In this document: positions 1 to 10,395 of the stretch, one piece after another | Position numbering within the stretch: the stretch's first letter is position 1 | Layout of the letters: each line of letters opens with the position of its first letter | Notes under the pieces: generated by a model | What the model was told of the DNA's origin: nothing | The model's database searches: none | The model's input: the letters and a program-made list of their open reading frames with translations, nothing else | Translations under genes and position numbers: made by a program | From: Panopea generosa | Lineage: Eukaryota; Mollusca; Bivalvia; Adapedonta; Hiatellidae | Assembly (NCBI GenBank): GCA_029582155.1 | Contig: CM055900.1 | Span: forward strand, 496,001-560,000 | Length of the DNA stretch: 64,000 nt | Direction: 5' to 3'

Positions 1-560
1 TCAGATTTGTTCTCAGATCTTACTCCACCAACAAAACTGGATATGCCATATACAACCTGTCATGTCTCAGATTCATTCTCAGGTCTTACTCCACCAACAA
101 AACTGGATATGCCATATCCAACCTGTCATGTCTCAGAATCATTCTTAGATCTTACTCCACCAACAAAACTGGATATGCCATATACATCCTGTCATGTCTC
201 AGATTCATATTAGGTCTAACTCCACCAACAAAACTTGATATGCCATATACAACCTGTCATTTCTCAGATTCATTCTTAGATCTTACTCCACCAACAAAAC
301 TGGATATGCCATATACAACCTGTCATGTCTCAGATTCATTTTAGGTCTAACTCCACCAACAAAACTGGATATGCCATATACAACCTGTCATGTCTCAGAT
401 TCGTTCTCAGGTCTAACTTCACCAACAAAACTGGATATGCCATATACAACCTGTCATGTCTCAGATTTGTTCTTAGGTATAACTTCACCAACAAAACTTG
501 ATATGCCATATCCAAGCTATCATGCCTCGAAAATGTTGTAAAACCCGATTAAAAAGAAAA
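1..560 (+). repeat. 66-bp satellite derived from a SINE 3' module
   Basis: About eight copies of a 65-66 bp unit containing ACTCCACCAACAAAACTGG and GATATGCCATATACAACCTG. The same module occurs once in each SINE A copy of this window (for example 5820-5870 on +, and inverted near 5395-5440). The array ends in a diverged SINE A tail (gttgtaaaacccgattaaaaa). The simplest reading is a SINE A insertion whose 3' module was tandemly amplified. The left edge is cut by the window, so total length is unknown. Confidence 0.85.
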
Positions 561-890
561 GATAACTAAAAAGATGTATTGTTGTTTCTCTAAAGAGCTT
601 AAAAAGTTATTATGCAAGACTTTCATCACAAAGTAGTCATTAAAGGTCATGTGTAACTGGATTTTAATATTCGTTTTTCTTATTCAAGGCAAAATGTTAC
701 AATTATATAAGATTTAAAGTGCTTTATCCGTTTTCTTTGTTGTGATTTAGTTGTAGCAGTTTTTAATTGGTAACCACTTGATAGTATTGATGATATATGA
801 TTTTGTTGGATTTTTCTGTGGTTATAATGATGAATGATCTTTTAAAACAAACAGAATATTTATTATGTCTCAAGAAACTAATGATTATAT
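561..890. other. AT-rich single-copy sequence
   Basis: No repeat, conserved motif or plausible coding frame seen between the SINE-derived satellite and the next SINE. Confidence 0.5.
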
Positions 891-1124
891 GAATGGGGTT
901 TAACGCCATTTTTAACCCATTTCAGGTTATATATGACATATTCAGTTATACTGGTGGAGGACTCAGACTGAGTAGAACCACCGTCTTTCCACAAGTAACT
1001 GAAACTTTCTCACATAAAGTTTTTGGAGGGAATGGGGAGTGGGGATTAGAACCTACAACCTTAGCGGTGAGAGGTAAGTGATCTTGAGACAGCATCTTAG
1101 ACCACTCGGCCAAGGAGGACCCCC
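891..1124 (-). mobile_element. SINE family A, near full length
   Basis: Read on the minus strand it starts with a tRNA-like head (gtcctccttggccgagtggtctaag, in pieces: A box TGGCCGAGTGG, B box GGTTCTAATCC). A body with TTTATGTGAGAAAGTTTCAG and CTACTCAGTCTGAG follows. It ends with CCACCAGTATAACTG, the GATATGCCATA-like module and GGCGTTAAACCCC. The head resembles a Leu/Ser-type tRNA. I call this SINE A because the same order recurs in at least five other copies here. It could belong to a V-SINE-like molluscan family; that needs a library search. Confidence 0.8.
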
Positions 1125-1176
1125 ATCATGATGTTTGAAAGAGGTTTTTCTGTATTCAATTAGAAATATGTTTGTT

Positions 1177-1376
1177 TGAATGCTTAGCCGTAACGGGCTA
1201 ACAGACAATCATTTAACCTAACCTTTTTTACCTGGGATCCTGGAAGTTAACCATTTAACCAGTACTTGAGCACACCATCTCTCCACAAGTAACTGATAAC
1301 TGGAATCAACGGTGAGAGACGAATGACAAAGAGACATGATATGTTGAATGTGTCAACTGAGCTAACCAGGTCTGGT
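1177..1376 (-). mobile_element. SINE family C, decayed
   Basis: Minus-strand copy with the family C signatures: the tRNA-like GTTAGCTCAGTTGACAC head, TCTCACCGTTGATTCCAG, CTCAAGTACTGGTTAA and CCAGGATCCCAGG. The middle of the tRNA-like part is shortened compared with copies at 11918 and 13682. Confidence 0.65.
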
Positions 1377-1650
1377 TTAGTTAGAGATAAATTGAAGACA
1401 ACAGAATTAGTTACCTGATTTTGAAAAAAATGTTTATTTATTCTATATGTAGTATTATATATTTCAATTAGGATTTGACAAGAGAAAAATTCTAATACAC
1501 AAGCCTGCCTGATTAAATTTGCATCCAAATGACAAGGTTAAAAAGGAAGGGTATAAATTGTACATGACAGCATTAGTTTAGGTTTTGAAGAGTTCAAATA
1601 TTTTTCCCCTTTAATTTTCTTGATAGATAAAAGTTTCTTTCTACACACAG
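1377..1650. other. AT-rich sequence ending in a polypyrimidine tract
   Basis: No gene. The last 50 bases are pyrimidine-rich and lead into the acceptor-like CTACACACAG at 1641-1650. Confidence 0.4.
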
Positions 1651-1804
1651 ATTTACCAGTTGTAATCCAACAAGATTGCAATGGAATGAAGAGTCCAGAT
1701 GACAAATTAAGGCATAATGAAATTGATAATTCCTTAGAGAGGGACCTGGGATGGAAATGAAAGATGCTCTAAGATTCAAGAGACTCAGTGTATCCCAGAT
1801 TCAG
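1651..1804 (+). other. Candidate 5'UTR exon
   Basis: A 154-nt segment bounded by a good acceptor (tttctttctacacacag, AG at 1649-1650) and a good donor (CAG|GTATGT, GT at 1805). No frame stays open across it, so if real it is untranslated. It holds a short uORF: ATG at 1751, 18 codons (MEMKDALRFKRLSVSQIQ), open to the donor. If joined to the acceptor at 6979/6980, the next codon is TAA and the uORF closes at the junction. It lies 5.2 kb upstream of the first coding exon on the same strand. Splice signals of this quality also occur by chance, so this is tentative. Confidence 0.3.
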
Positions 1805-2245
1805 GTATGTTTATATATTTTTATTTTTAATGAATGATCAATTCAACCCAGTATTCACTGTTTTTACATTTTTTATATATATATATTGTCCATTGGTTAG
1901 ATGAAATACCCGACCTGGCTTCTTGTTCACCAACATTTTACTTTAAAACTTAACTTAAAAACTAAGTTTTGATTGTTTGTTTATCCATTATATCAATATC
2001 AATGAAACCAAATGCAGTTTTACTGGAACCAGTCTAAAGTCATGATTTTAAGTATTCAATTATATATTTGTGAAACAGGAGCCAGGTAAAATGGCAGATG
2101 TATTGAAGGAATTCATTTTATTGTTGATTATTTATTCATGGGATATGAACTTACATGTGTCACATGCAATTTCAGTAAGTGCACCCAGGAGGGGTTTATA
2201 TAAATTGTGTTTGTTACATGCAGGTTACTTTCTTGTGAATATTTA
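1805..2245. other. AT-rich non-coding sequence
   Basis: Single-copy looking, with a short TA run at 1876-1887. No gene seen. Confidence 0.5.
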
Positions 2246-2553
2246 ATGTTGTTGTTGATGTATGGTGTTTAGCGTCGCTTTCAAAAAATTTTCAGTCATA
2301 TCGCGACGGTGTCTACTTGAGACAGTATTCTAAGCGCTGTCACACTGGAGTATCATGTCGCAGACACATGGTATGATACCCCACCCAATCACATTATACT
2401 TTACATTTACATTAGACCAGACCTAGAACTCTCCTCTAAATGCTGAGCATCAAGCGAGGAAGCTTCTAGTACCATTTTTAAAGTCTTTGGTATGACCCGG
2501 CCAGGGATTGAACCCACGACCTTCCGCATGTGAGGTAGATGCTCTACCACTAG
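2246..2553 (-). mobile_element. SINE family B, near full length
   Basis: Minus-strand copy. The tRNA-like head has GGTAGAGCATC and B box GGGTTCAATCCC. The body has CATACCAAAGACTTTAAAAA, GCTTCCTCGCTTGATGC, GGGGTATCATACCATG and CACCGTCGCGATATGACTG. The tail reads as AACACCATACATCAACAAC. Six copies of this order occur in the window. The head looks like an Ala-type tRNA in the best copy, at 59449. The part after 'cccacccaatcacattata' carries a small internal rearrangement. Confidence 0.85.
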
Positions 2554-2711
2554 ATATATGTTATTTTTTCATTTAAAATATTGATATATTGCCTAAATAG
2601 ACAGAAAAAAATATTTTGATGTTTTTTTCAATAATGTCACATTATAGAAGATATACAATATACATACTAAGAATGAATGGTTGAATGAGAGAGCAACTGA
2701 AATAATAATTA

Positions 2712-3424
2712 CGCAGGGCATTTCAAAAGTAATGCAACTGATTATCGTGCGGTCTCGCCTTGCACAGGATTTTCGTGAAAATTGTACCGATGTAGCAAGA
2801 CATCCATTTCCTACACATACATACCAAGTTTACAGGTGTACACGCAGTATTATCGCTAATACAGTGATAAAAGCAACATATAGTCATTGACACTATAGTA
2901 AAATGGTTGGCAAGAGAAGTGTAAAGGCAGCTGAAATTCGAGGTTATGTAAAGACTCGATGCCAGCTTGGCGTATCAGCGAAGGAGATTTTTGACGAATT
3001 GTGTGTTCTTCATGGACAGAATGAAGTGTCGTAAATCACCGTCACGAGGTGGATTAAGAAGTTTTAAAGCGGTTGTGACTCCATTAATGATGCACCAAAA
3101 TCGGGACGTCCTTGTAGAGCTACTTCTAACATTATGGTTAACAAAGTATGTGATGTGGTTAAGTCTGACGCCAGACTAACTGTTCATCAGATAGCTAGTA
3201 TAGTTGGTATTTCAGCCGAAAGCTGGGGTCCACTGTTTATCAGTGTATGCTGGGTATACCTGAAAATGAGTATGAAGATGCCTTTAAGAACTGGATTAAA
3301 CGTTTGAAACTTTGTGTACGTAACAAGGGGGATTACTTTGAGGGTATGACGTGTAAATAATTTAATATCTATCAAACGCGCGCTTTATATTACCCCAGTT
3401 GCATTACTTTTGAAATGCCCCTCG
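2712..3424 (+). mobile_element. Internally deleted mariner-like transposon
   Basis: Bounded by inverted repeats of about 28 bp (core GGCATTTCAAAAGTAATG) and a TA target duplication at 2710-2711 and 3425-3426. The element is 713 bp; autonomous mariners are about 1.3 kb. The left half codes for a mariner-type helix-turn-helix N-terminus; the right half codes for a C-terminus ending DYFEGM, typical of mariner transposases. The catalytic D,D34D region is missing, so this copy cannot make an active enzyme. It could have been mobilised in trans. Confidence 0.9.
2903..3360 (+). pseudogene. Mariner transposase remnant
   Basis: From ATG 2903 the frame reads MVGKRSVKAAEIRGYVK and continues through a CQLGVSAKEIFDEL helix, the DNA-binding HTH region of Mos1-type transposases. 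In-frame TAA codons at 3032-3034 and 3065-3067 interrupt it. The same frame then resumes recognisable sequence (GRPCRATSN, then DARLTVHQIASIVGIS) up to about 3212. The last part, from 3256, is in another frame: ENEYEDAFKNWIKRLKLC, then GDYFEGM, stop at 3358-3360. Between them the catalytic core is gone. The damage is therefore two nonsense changes plus a large deletion that shifts frame. Confidence 0.85.
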
Positions 3425-3458
3425 TATATATTACTTCATAATTGCTTGCTTTTTGTAC

Positions 3459-3496
3459 GGTGTGAAGGAGGGTGGTCCTCCACGACCTCCTTACAC
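3459..3496. other. Compact hairpin next to the mariner
   Basis: The sequence can fold on itself: ggtgtgaaggagg pairs with cctccttacacc (one bulge), and gtgg with ccac around a TCCT loop. It starts 35 bp right of the mariner end. No function can be assigned. Confidence 0.45.
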
Positions 3497-3499
3497 CTA

Positions 3500-4278
3500 T
3501 GACGGGGAGAATAAACGGACCATCAAAATGGTGGTTCAAAAAAAAGAAAAAAAAAAGACCATACACTGGTACAACATTAGCACCACATAGAAGACAATGA
3601 CTTGATTGTGCATTTTATTGATAGTACTTCAGTGGTCCTGAAGCAGTAATGAGTTACAATTCAAACAAATTCTGAGGTCAATGAAATGAAAATTTGATTG
3701 TTTTCAAATTGAAATCTAATTAGGTGAAAATACCACAAAAACAATTAGCCATGCATTTCTCTTTAATATCAGTATATTAAATTCTAATGGTCAGAGATTA
3801 AAGATTATACATATTAAATCAATTATAATGCACCACTTTGTAATCATATTAACATAATAAGCTTAAGTAAAAAAGGGATCCGTAGATTAAATATTGCAAT
3901 TTAAAATGTAAAATATTGATAATAAATGGACATAATTGTGCAACTAGACAGATATATATACTGGTGAGTAAAAAGACATGTATTGCATGCATTGACACTG
4001 AAATATAGTAAGTTAATTGACATTCCTTTGATGCAAATCAATTAAATTATACGTTCAATGGAAAATGGTTGTAAGTCTGTTTCAATTAAATGTAGATATA
4101 ATAGTGTTGTGTTGTCAGAATTACAATAAATAATTGAAGAGGCTATATACAATTTTCAATTTTTTCAGTAAAGTTATAGATGTAATTGTTGGCTTTATGT
4201 TTTAGTTCCATGCACAAGTGTATGCTATACGCATGAAGTAATGTAGTACTAAGAACGTTATAATAGGTTTATTACACG
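3500..4278. other. AT-rich single-copy sequence
   Basis: Nothing recognised apart from an A-rich stretch at 3536-3560 and a TA run near 3952. Confidence 0.5.
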
Positions 4279-4591
4279 AGACCGCATCGTGGTCTAGTGG
4301 TAAAACGTCCGCCTCGCATGCAGAAGGTCGTGGGTTCAATCCCCGGCCGGGTCATACCAAAGACTTTAAAAATGGTACTAGAAGATTCTTCGCTTGACGC
4401 TCAGCATTTAGAGGAGAGTTCTAGGTCTGGTCGGCCCGGTGTCAGTATAATGTGACTGGGTGGGGTATCATACCATGTGTCTGCGGCATGATACTCTAGT
4501 GTGACAGCGCTTAGAATACTTTCTCAAGTAGACACCGTCACGATATGACTGAAAAAATAGCGATGCTAAAAACCATACAACAACAACTACA
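4279..4591 (+). mobile_element. SINE family B, full length
   Basis: Plus-strand copy. The head contains GTGGTCTAGTGGTAAAACG (A box) and GTGGGTTCAATCCCCGG (B box). The family B body follows (GACTTTAAAAATGGTACTAG, CTTGACGCTCAGCATTTAG, TAGACACCGTCACGATATG). The tail is CCATACAACAACAACTAC. No clear target duplication was found. Confidence 0.88.
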
Positions 4592-5358
4592 ACTCTTCAC
4601 TAAAATTAATATTCAAAAAGATTGCCAAATAAGTGATTTTGGAGGCTGCATGGTCCAGGATTTTAGTTTTGGTGATGTACTCATACATATTGTCAGAGCT
4701 CATGGGGTTTAACATCAAAATATTACTGGTTTTATTTGGCATCCAGATTTACTGACATAGGAAGATCACAGAATGAATCCAAATACAATAGAGTCATCAA
4801 CCTCATGCAAGTTAATACCAAAATCTCCTTTATAATTTAAACCTTTGAAGTCCAAGGCTTAAAATTTAGGGCTGCATGAGCGTGCATAGAGGTAGGAGAA
4901 CTCAAGACAACACCCTTTGCCTTGGTGCAATATTGATTATCATATGTTGGGAAATGTGCACTTTTTAAGGTTAACATGGTATCGAATCAATGCATCATTT
5001 AAAACTTTCTCTTTAATTTAAAAATGGAAAACATGGCGTTTTATTGGGAATAAATGGGACAACCATCCGTAAGTGGCAGAGAGTGAAAGGAAAAAGCTGT
5101 GGGAATGATGCACTATTGTTACTAATGGTTTTGTCCGATTTAAATAGATCAATACTAACATGGATATCTGTGTTTCAGTTAATCGATCATATTTAGCTAA
5201 ATCCATTTATGAGGAACCCCTGCTTGGAATGTGAAAGAGAAGTTTTTTTTACTTATTAAGTATTTACCCATAATGGTATCTATTGATATATGTATGCTTT
5301 TGTGGGGACCACTGAGTGCATTCATATTAATAAGTGTTGGGAATTGTCTCTGATATTA
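4592..5358. other. Non-coding sequence
   Basis: No repeat family recognised and no convincing exon. A 62-codon frame on the minus strand here has no supporting features. Confidence 0.45.
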
Positions 5359-5603
5359 TTTTTTTTAATGGGTTTAATGCCATTTTCAACACATTTCAGG
5401 TTATATATGGCATATCCAGTTTTATTGGTGGAGGTAGACCTCAGTCTGTGTCAGACTGAGTAGAACCACCTTCCTTCCACAAGTTACTGAAAATTTTCTC
5501 ACATAAAGTTTTTGGAGTGAGCGGGAGTTGAACCTACAATCTTACCAGTGAAAGGTAAGTGATCTTGAGATGGCGCCTTAGACCACTCAGCCACGGAGGA
5601 CCC
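5359..5603 (-). mobile_element. SINE family A, full length
   Basis: On the minus strand: GGGTCCTCCGTGGCTGAG head, B box GGTTCAACTCC, TTTATGTGAGAAAATTTTC, CTACTCAGTCTGACACAG, CACCAATAAAACTGGATATG, ATTAAACCCATTAAAAAAAA. It is one of the best preserved copies and the reference used for the others. It carries a short duplication around CAGTCTG. Confidence 0.9.
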
Positions 5604-5666
5604 TTCTTGGATATACTCAACCTTTTATAGGAGAATGGCTGGTCACATAGGATTTGTGTAATTATA

Positions 5667-5918
5667 GGGTCCTATGTGGCCGAGTGGTCTAAGGTGCTGT
5701 CTCATGATCACTTATCTCTCACCGCTAAGGTTGTAAATTCGAGCCCAGTTTGCTCCAAAACCTTTATGTGATCAAGTTCACCAGTTATTAATGGAAAGAA
5801 AGGGGTTCTATTCAGATTCATTCTGAAGTCTTACTCCTTCAATGAAACTAGATATGCCATTATATAACCTAAAATGTGTTTAAAATGGTGTTAAACCTCA
5901 TTAAAAAAATATAAAAAA
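5667..5918 (+). mobile_element. SINE family A, full length
   Basis: Plus-strand copy with head GGGTCCTATGTGGCCGAG, B box-like AAATTCGAGCCC and the family A body. It ends ATGGTGTTAAACCTCATT and an A-rich tail. It lies 63 bp from the copy at 5359-5603 in the opposite orientation, head to head, so a transcript across both could fold back on itself. Confidence 0.88.
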
Positions 5919-5940
5919 GTTTCTGTAACAGCAGGAGATA

Positions 5941-6035
5941 AATATGTAGCCTGTGTGTAGTTCGAGACTTGAACTCCGGAATTTCTTCTCTCTGACAGTG
6001 TGAATGTCTGACCGACTGAGCTAGCCAGACTGCTG
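5941..6035 (-). mobile_element. tRNA-like SINE head fragment
   Basis: Minus-strand tRNA-like sequence: TGGCTAGCTCAGTCGGTCAG (A-box region) and B-box-like AGTTCAAGTCTCG. A related fragment lies at 6205-6290. Both adjoin 'gactgctgac'. Confidence 0.5.
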
Positions 6036-6204
6036 ACTTAATGAATATTACTACAGTGAAAATAAATACTGTGAAATATTCCCCCACAAATTAGAATTTG
6101 TCCCTGAATATCAATAGAGACCTGAGAATCAGGTGAATGTTTCTTGTAATATAACGTAAGTCATAGTCCCCTGTTGGGTGTCAATGTAACAGGACAAGAA
6201 AAAT

Positions 6205-6290
6205 ATGTAGCCAGTCTGGGACTCGAACCCAAAACCTTTCATTTACAGGGTGAATGCTCTATTTACTGAGCTACAGAAGTCAGACTGCTG
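6205..6290 (-). mobile_element. tRNA-like SINE head fragment
   Basis: Minus-strand tRNA-like sequence: TAGCTCAGTAAATAGAGC and B box GGGTTCGAGTCCCAGAC. It shares the flanking GTCAGACTGCTGAC context with the fragment at 5941-6035, suggesting two copies of one element. It is too degenerate to be a working tRNA gene. Confidence 0.5.
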
Positions 6291-6392
6291 ACAATTATGC
6301 TCATTATGTACCTTAGACAATTATAGAAGATGAATTTCATTTTATTCTGGTATGTCCTTTCTATACCGATGTGTAAATGTTTATGCTGTATG

Positions 6393-6715
6393 GACCGTGG
6401 CATGGTCTAGTGGTAGAGCGTCCGCCTCTTATGCGGAAGGTCGTGGGTTCAATCCCCGGCAGGGTCATACCAAAGACTTTAAAAATGGTACTAGAAGCTT
6501 CCTTGCTTGACGCTCAGCATTTAGAGGAGAGTTCAAGGTCTGGTCGGCCTGGTGTTAGTATAATGTGACTGGGTGGGGTATCATACCATGTGTCTGCGGC
6601 ATGATACTCCAGTGTGACAGCACTTAGTATACTGTCTCAAGTTGCCACCGTCGCAATATGACTGAAAAATTGTTGAAAGTGACACTAAACACCTTACAAC
6701 AACAACAACAACAAC
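6393..6715 (+). mobile_element. SINE family B, full length
   Basis: Plus-strand copy with head GTGGCATGGTCTAGTGGTAG, B box GGGTTCAATCCCCGG and the complete body. The end is AAAGTGACACTAAACACC followed by six CAA repeats. The longer CAA tail suggests a younger insertion than its neighbours. An apparent ORF from 6377 is only SINE sequence. Confidence 0.88.
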
Positions 6716-6979
6716 ATTATATTGTATGTTTTGCATGCATTGATTTTTTGTTTATTTGTATGATGATGAGCCATATATTCTTAAATCAAAATAAAATATA
6801 TGTTCTGTTCTGTTATGTTCCATTCTGTTTTGTTCTATTTCTCTCTTTACAGGTATTATACACACTGTGACATCTATTGTATATTTTTATTGGGGTTTTA
6901 AAGGCCTATTTGAACACATGATAGGTCATGCATAGATTCAGTCACAATATCTAATGAAAGCAATGCTTTTTTTTTTCAG
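6716..6979. other. AT-rich sequence with a strong polypyrimidine tract
   Basis: Ends in T-run plus CAG at 6967-6979, an acceptor-like site directly before the first coding exon. Confidence 0.45.
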
Positions 6980-7239
6980 TAATTACTGACTTGGAGTAAT
7001 GAGTTACTATATAAGATGGCTGTGAATAATTCTCAAAAAAATAATCCTAAGAAGAAGTTTGCTCGATCCAGATCAGTGGGAAATTTGAATCCTGGGATAT
7101 TCAGAAACCGTTCCCTGTCTTCAGATCAGTTGAAGGTTGGTTCCCCAAGATCGTCTGAAGGTAGGAGACAGAGTACCCCAGATGTGAATGTGAAGAAGTC
7201 AACACCATACAACCAGTACAACAGCCTCAGTACCATTCT
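6980..7239 (+). CDS. Alternative first coding exon 1 (unknown gene)
   Basis: The coding part runs from ATG 7016 to 7239 (74 codons plus 2 nt), followed by donor GTAAGT at 7240. The ATG has A at -3 and G at +4. The only upstream in-frame codons include TAA at 6980-6982, right after an acceptor-like tttttttcag, so ATG 7016 is the natural start and 6980-7015 would be 5'UTR. The peptide is basic and Ser-rich with no folded domain: PKKK at residues 11-14, then three basophilic kinase-like motifs, RSRS (17-20), RNRS (30-33) and RRQS (50-53). The last fits the PKA consensus RRxS. Its end phase (2) matches the exons at 26388, 45109 and 57071. The parent gene is not recognised. Phospho-regulated N-termini would suit a signalling or channel-associated protein, but that is only inference. 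Confidence 0.62.
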
Positions 7240-8090
7240 GTAAGTAACTGATTGGCTGTTTTCATGTAACCCTTTTGCACAGGTGGATCAAGAAGTTTCA
7301 TTTGGGTGGGTGGGGTGTCACAAAAAAAAAGTGTGAGATTCAAGTAGGTATTTTTTAATAATTTTACCTAAAAATCAATGATTTCATTGCATATTTTGAT
7401 TGTTAGATGGGATTTGGATTCCCTACAAAAATGGGTCCTAAAAAATATTCCAAACAAAATTAACTAAGGGGAGGGGAATCTTTCATTAGAGGTTTTACAT
7501 AGTCATAACTTTTTTCTCTAGGTCAATCTTTAAACACAGAAGTATTAATTTAAAGCCGCAGTTGTTAATAAACATTCTACTTGCATTACATATATATTAT
7601 CAGTAGGTAAAAAGGTCTCGATTTATACTGACATTCAAGTTAACACATATCACAAGGAATTAACCTATTAACCTGATGATCTCGGGTTCAAAAATCAATC
7701 TCGATAGGAAAGAAAAGCAAGCAGGATGTTTATGTAAATATGCATTTTAAACATTTTAATTGATTTTTCTTAATAGATTATTATATACAGGTGCCATACT
7801 TTTGATAGCAATAAAACATATTACCATTAAATAGTTCCATTAGACATTGCTATTACGTGAAGGTGTCAGAACTTTTGTTATTACTGCATGCTACATTTAT
7901 ATAAAATAAATAATTATGTTGTGTTTATTGATTCAACCGTGGTTGTTGATAAACAGCTTGGTTGCCACAGGCTCAGTTGTCACAATCATGTCCTGGTGGT
8001 TTAATGTGGATTTTTTAAATCTCACAGGGGGCATTAAAATTCCAGGTCTATGTTTTAACCATTTTTACTGAAATAGGTATCTTTTTTTAG
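7240..8090 (+). other. Intron sequence after exon 1
   Basis: AT-rich, no gene seen. Starts with GTAAGTAACTG. Confidence 0.45.
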
Positions 8091-9250
8091 CTCATTCACT
8101 GAGCCAAAGGTCAAGGTCACTCTTCGTCCATTGTCCATACATAAACAATTGCTTCAGATGACATCTCCTCTTAAATTATTTTTCATCCAATTTTTAGCTC
8201 GTGGGGACGAAGTCCAAGGAGAGCTATTGTCATGACCCCGGCGGTGTCGTCATCGGCGTCATTGTTGTCGGCGTCGTCTGTAGACACCCAGGATAAACTT
8301 TTGCATTTAAGTTTAAGATATTTATGCAACCACTCATTGGATTTGAATGAAATTTCCCATGTGTGTTCACCACCATCAATGGCACACACACAGGCAAAGA
8401 ACGATAACTCTGGGTTGCATTTTGGCACAGTTATGGCCCTTTTTTCAACATAATTTTTCAGGTTAAAGATTTTTATTAGGTAAAATATCTATGCAGCTAC
8501 TCATTGGATATGAATGAAACTTCCCATGTGCGTTCACCATCATCAATGCAACACACAAAAACAAGAACCATAACTTGGTGTTGCATTTTGGCAAAGTTAA
8601 GGCCCTTTTGGACTTAATTTTTCATCTGTAGATACCCAGGTTAAACTTTTGCATTTAGTTGCGTTTAAGTTTTGGTGTTTGCCTCCAATTTCAATCTTTG
8701 CATGGGTGGTGAGTTTTATCCCATCAGCAAGCTTTGATGTCTTCTGACAACTTTTGTTATAAAACACCAATTTCCTAGAAATGTTTAATGGGTGACCCAC
8801 TACCAAAATTGTTTAAGCCATCAATATTCTTTTGCACCAGCGGGTAGGGCTTAGGTTTTCCCTATATGGCTATAGTAAAAACTTCAAAAGCCATTTCTTT
8901 TGAAACAGCTGACCAGTTTTCATAATAATTTTGCAGTAACTTTCCTTTTGTAGCTCTCTACCAAGATTGTTCAAGTTGTTGGAATTCGTAAAATAAATTG
9001 GCTTTAGCAAAAAATTTAAAAAAAATTCTTGTCAAAAACTTCTGGTCTGATTGCAAAATAATTTCACAAAATTGTTCCTTGGGTGATCCTCTACCAAGAT
9101 TATTCAAATCATCGCATTTAGTAAAAAAAAACATGGCTGCCAGTGGTGGAGCTAGTTTTCCACATATGGTGACTTTGTAACCTGAAGTGAGCATTATACC
9201 TCTCATGAACAGCTGACCTAGCTAGGCTGTAGGTTCAAACCAAGCTGGGC
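8091..9250 (+). repeat. Mollusc-type interspersed repeats with tandem subunits
   Basis: Two adjoining repeat types. The first (about 8195-8640) has the gagctattgtcatgaccc opening and two to three diverged copies of a unit of about 180 bp (ccaggataaacttttgcatt, catgtgtgttcaccaccat, gttgcattttggc). The second (about 8650-9200) has repeated ctctaccaagattgttcaa and ttccttgggtga motifs. I know this style from bivalve genomes. Class and mobility are unknown. Apparent ORFs on both strands are repeat by-products. Confidence 0.6.
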
Positions 9251-9329
9251 TAAATATTTTATATATAGGCTATACATAGTCACTGAACTAAAGTTGGAAT
9301 GAGACTGAATGTTATATATATTATATATG

Positions 9330-10378
9330 AAAGGTAACTATAATGTGGGAAAAAGTGACTATTATGTGAGAAAAAGTGACAATAATGTGTTGAAAAAGTA
9401 AAAAAAATGTGGGAAAAAGTGAAAATAATGTGGTGGGAAAAGTGACTATAATGTGGGAAAAAGTTGCTATAATGTGGTGGGAAAAGAGACTATAATGTGG
9501 AGAAAAAGTTACTTTAATGTGAGAAAAAGTGACTATAATGTGGTGGGAAAAGTGACAATAATGTGGAGAAAAAGTTACTTTAATGTGGAAAAAAGTGACA
9601 ATAATGTGTGTAAGAAAAAGTGACTTTAATGATTGAAAATGACTATCATGTAGGAAAAAGTGACTATTATGTGGGAAAAGAGTGACTGAAAGTGACTATC
9701 ATGTGGGAAAAAGTGAATATTATGTTGAAAAAAGTGACTATAATGTGGGAAAAAGTGGCAATAATGTTGGAAAAATGACAATAATGTGAGAAAGAAAAAG
9801 TGACTATAATCTGGAAAAAAGTGAAAATAATGTGTAAAAGAAAAAGTGACTATAATGTGGGGAAAAGTGGCAATAATGTGGGAAAAATGACAATAATGTG
9901 AGAAAGAAAAAGTGACTTTAATGTGGAAAAAACTGAAAATAATGTGCAAAAGAAAAAGTAACTATAATGTGGGGAAAAGTGTATAATGTGGGAAAGAAAA
10001 AGTGAGTATAATAATCAATGTAGGAAAAAGTGACTCTAACATTGGAAAGTGACTATCATGTGGGAAAAAGTGACTATTATGTGGGAAAAAGTGACTATAA
10101 TGGGGAAAAAGTGGAAATAATATGGGAAAAAATAACAGTAATGTGAGAAAGAAAAAGTGACTATAATATGGAAAAAAGTGAAAATAATGTGCAAAAGAAA
10201 AAGTGACTATAATGTGGGGAAAAGTGTATAATGTGGGAAAGAAAAAGTGAATAAAATGTGGAAATGAAAAAGTAACTTTAATGTGTGGGAAAGAAAAAGT
10301 GATTATAATGTTGGAAAGAAACAGTTAATATAATGTTGGAAAAAAAAGGAGAAAATTGGGAAAAAGTGATTATAATGT
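9330..10378 (+). repeat. Minisatellite, ~21-bp unit
   Basis: About 45-50 irregular copies of GTGACTATAATGTGGGAAAAA with variants (GTGACAATAATGTGG, AAAGAAAAAGTGACT). Strongly purine-rich on +. A 107-codon frame on the minus strand, rich in His/Phe/Ser, is a by-product. Confidence 0.93.
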
Positions 10379-10395
10379 GTTGTCATCATTCATAT

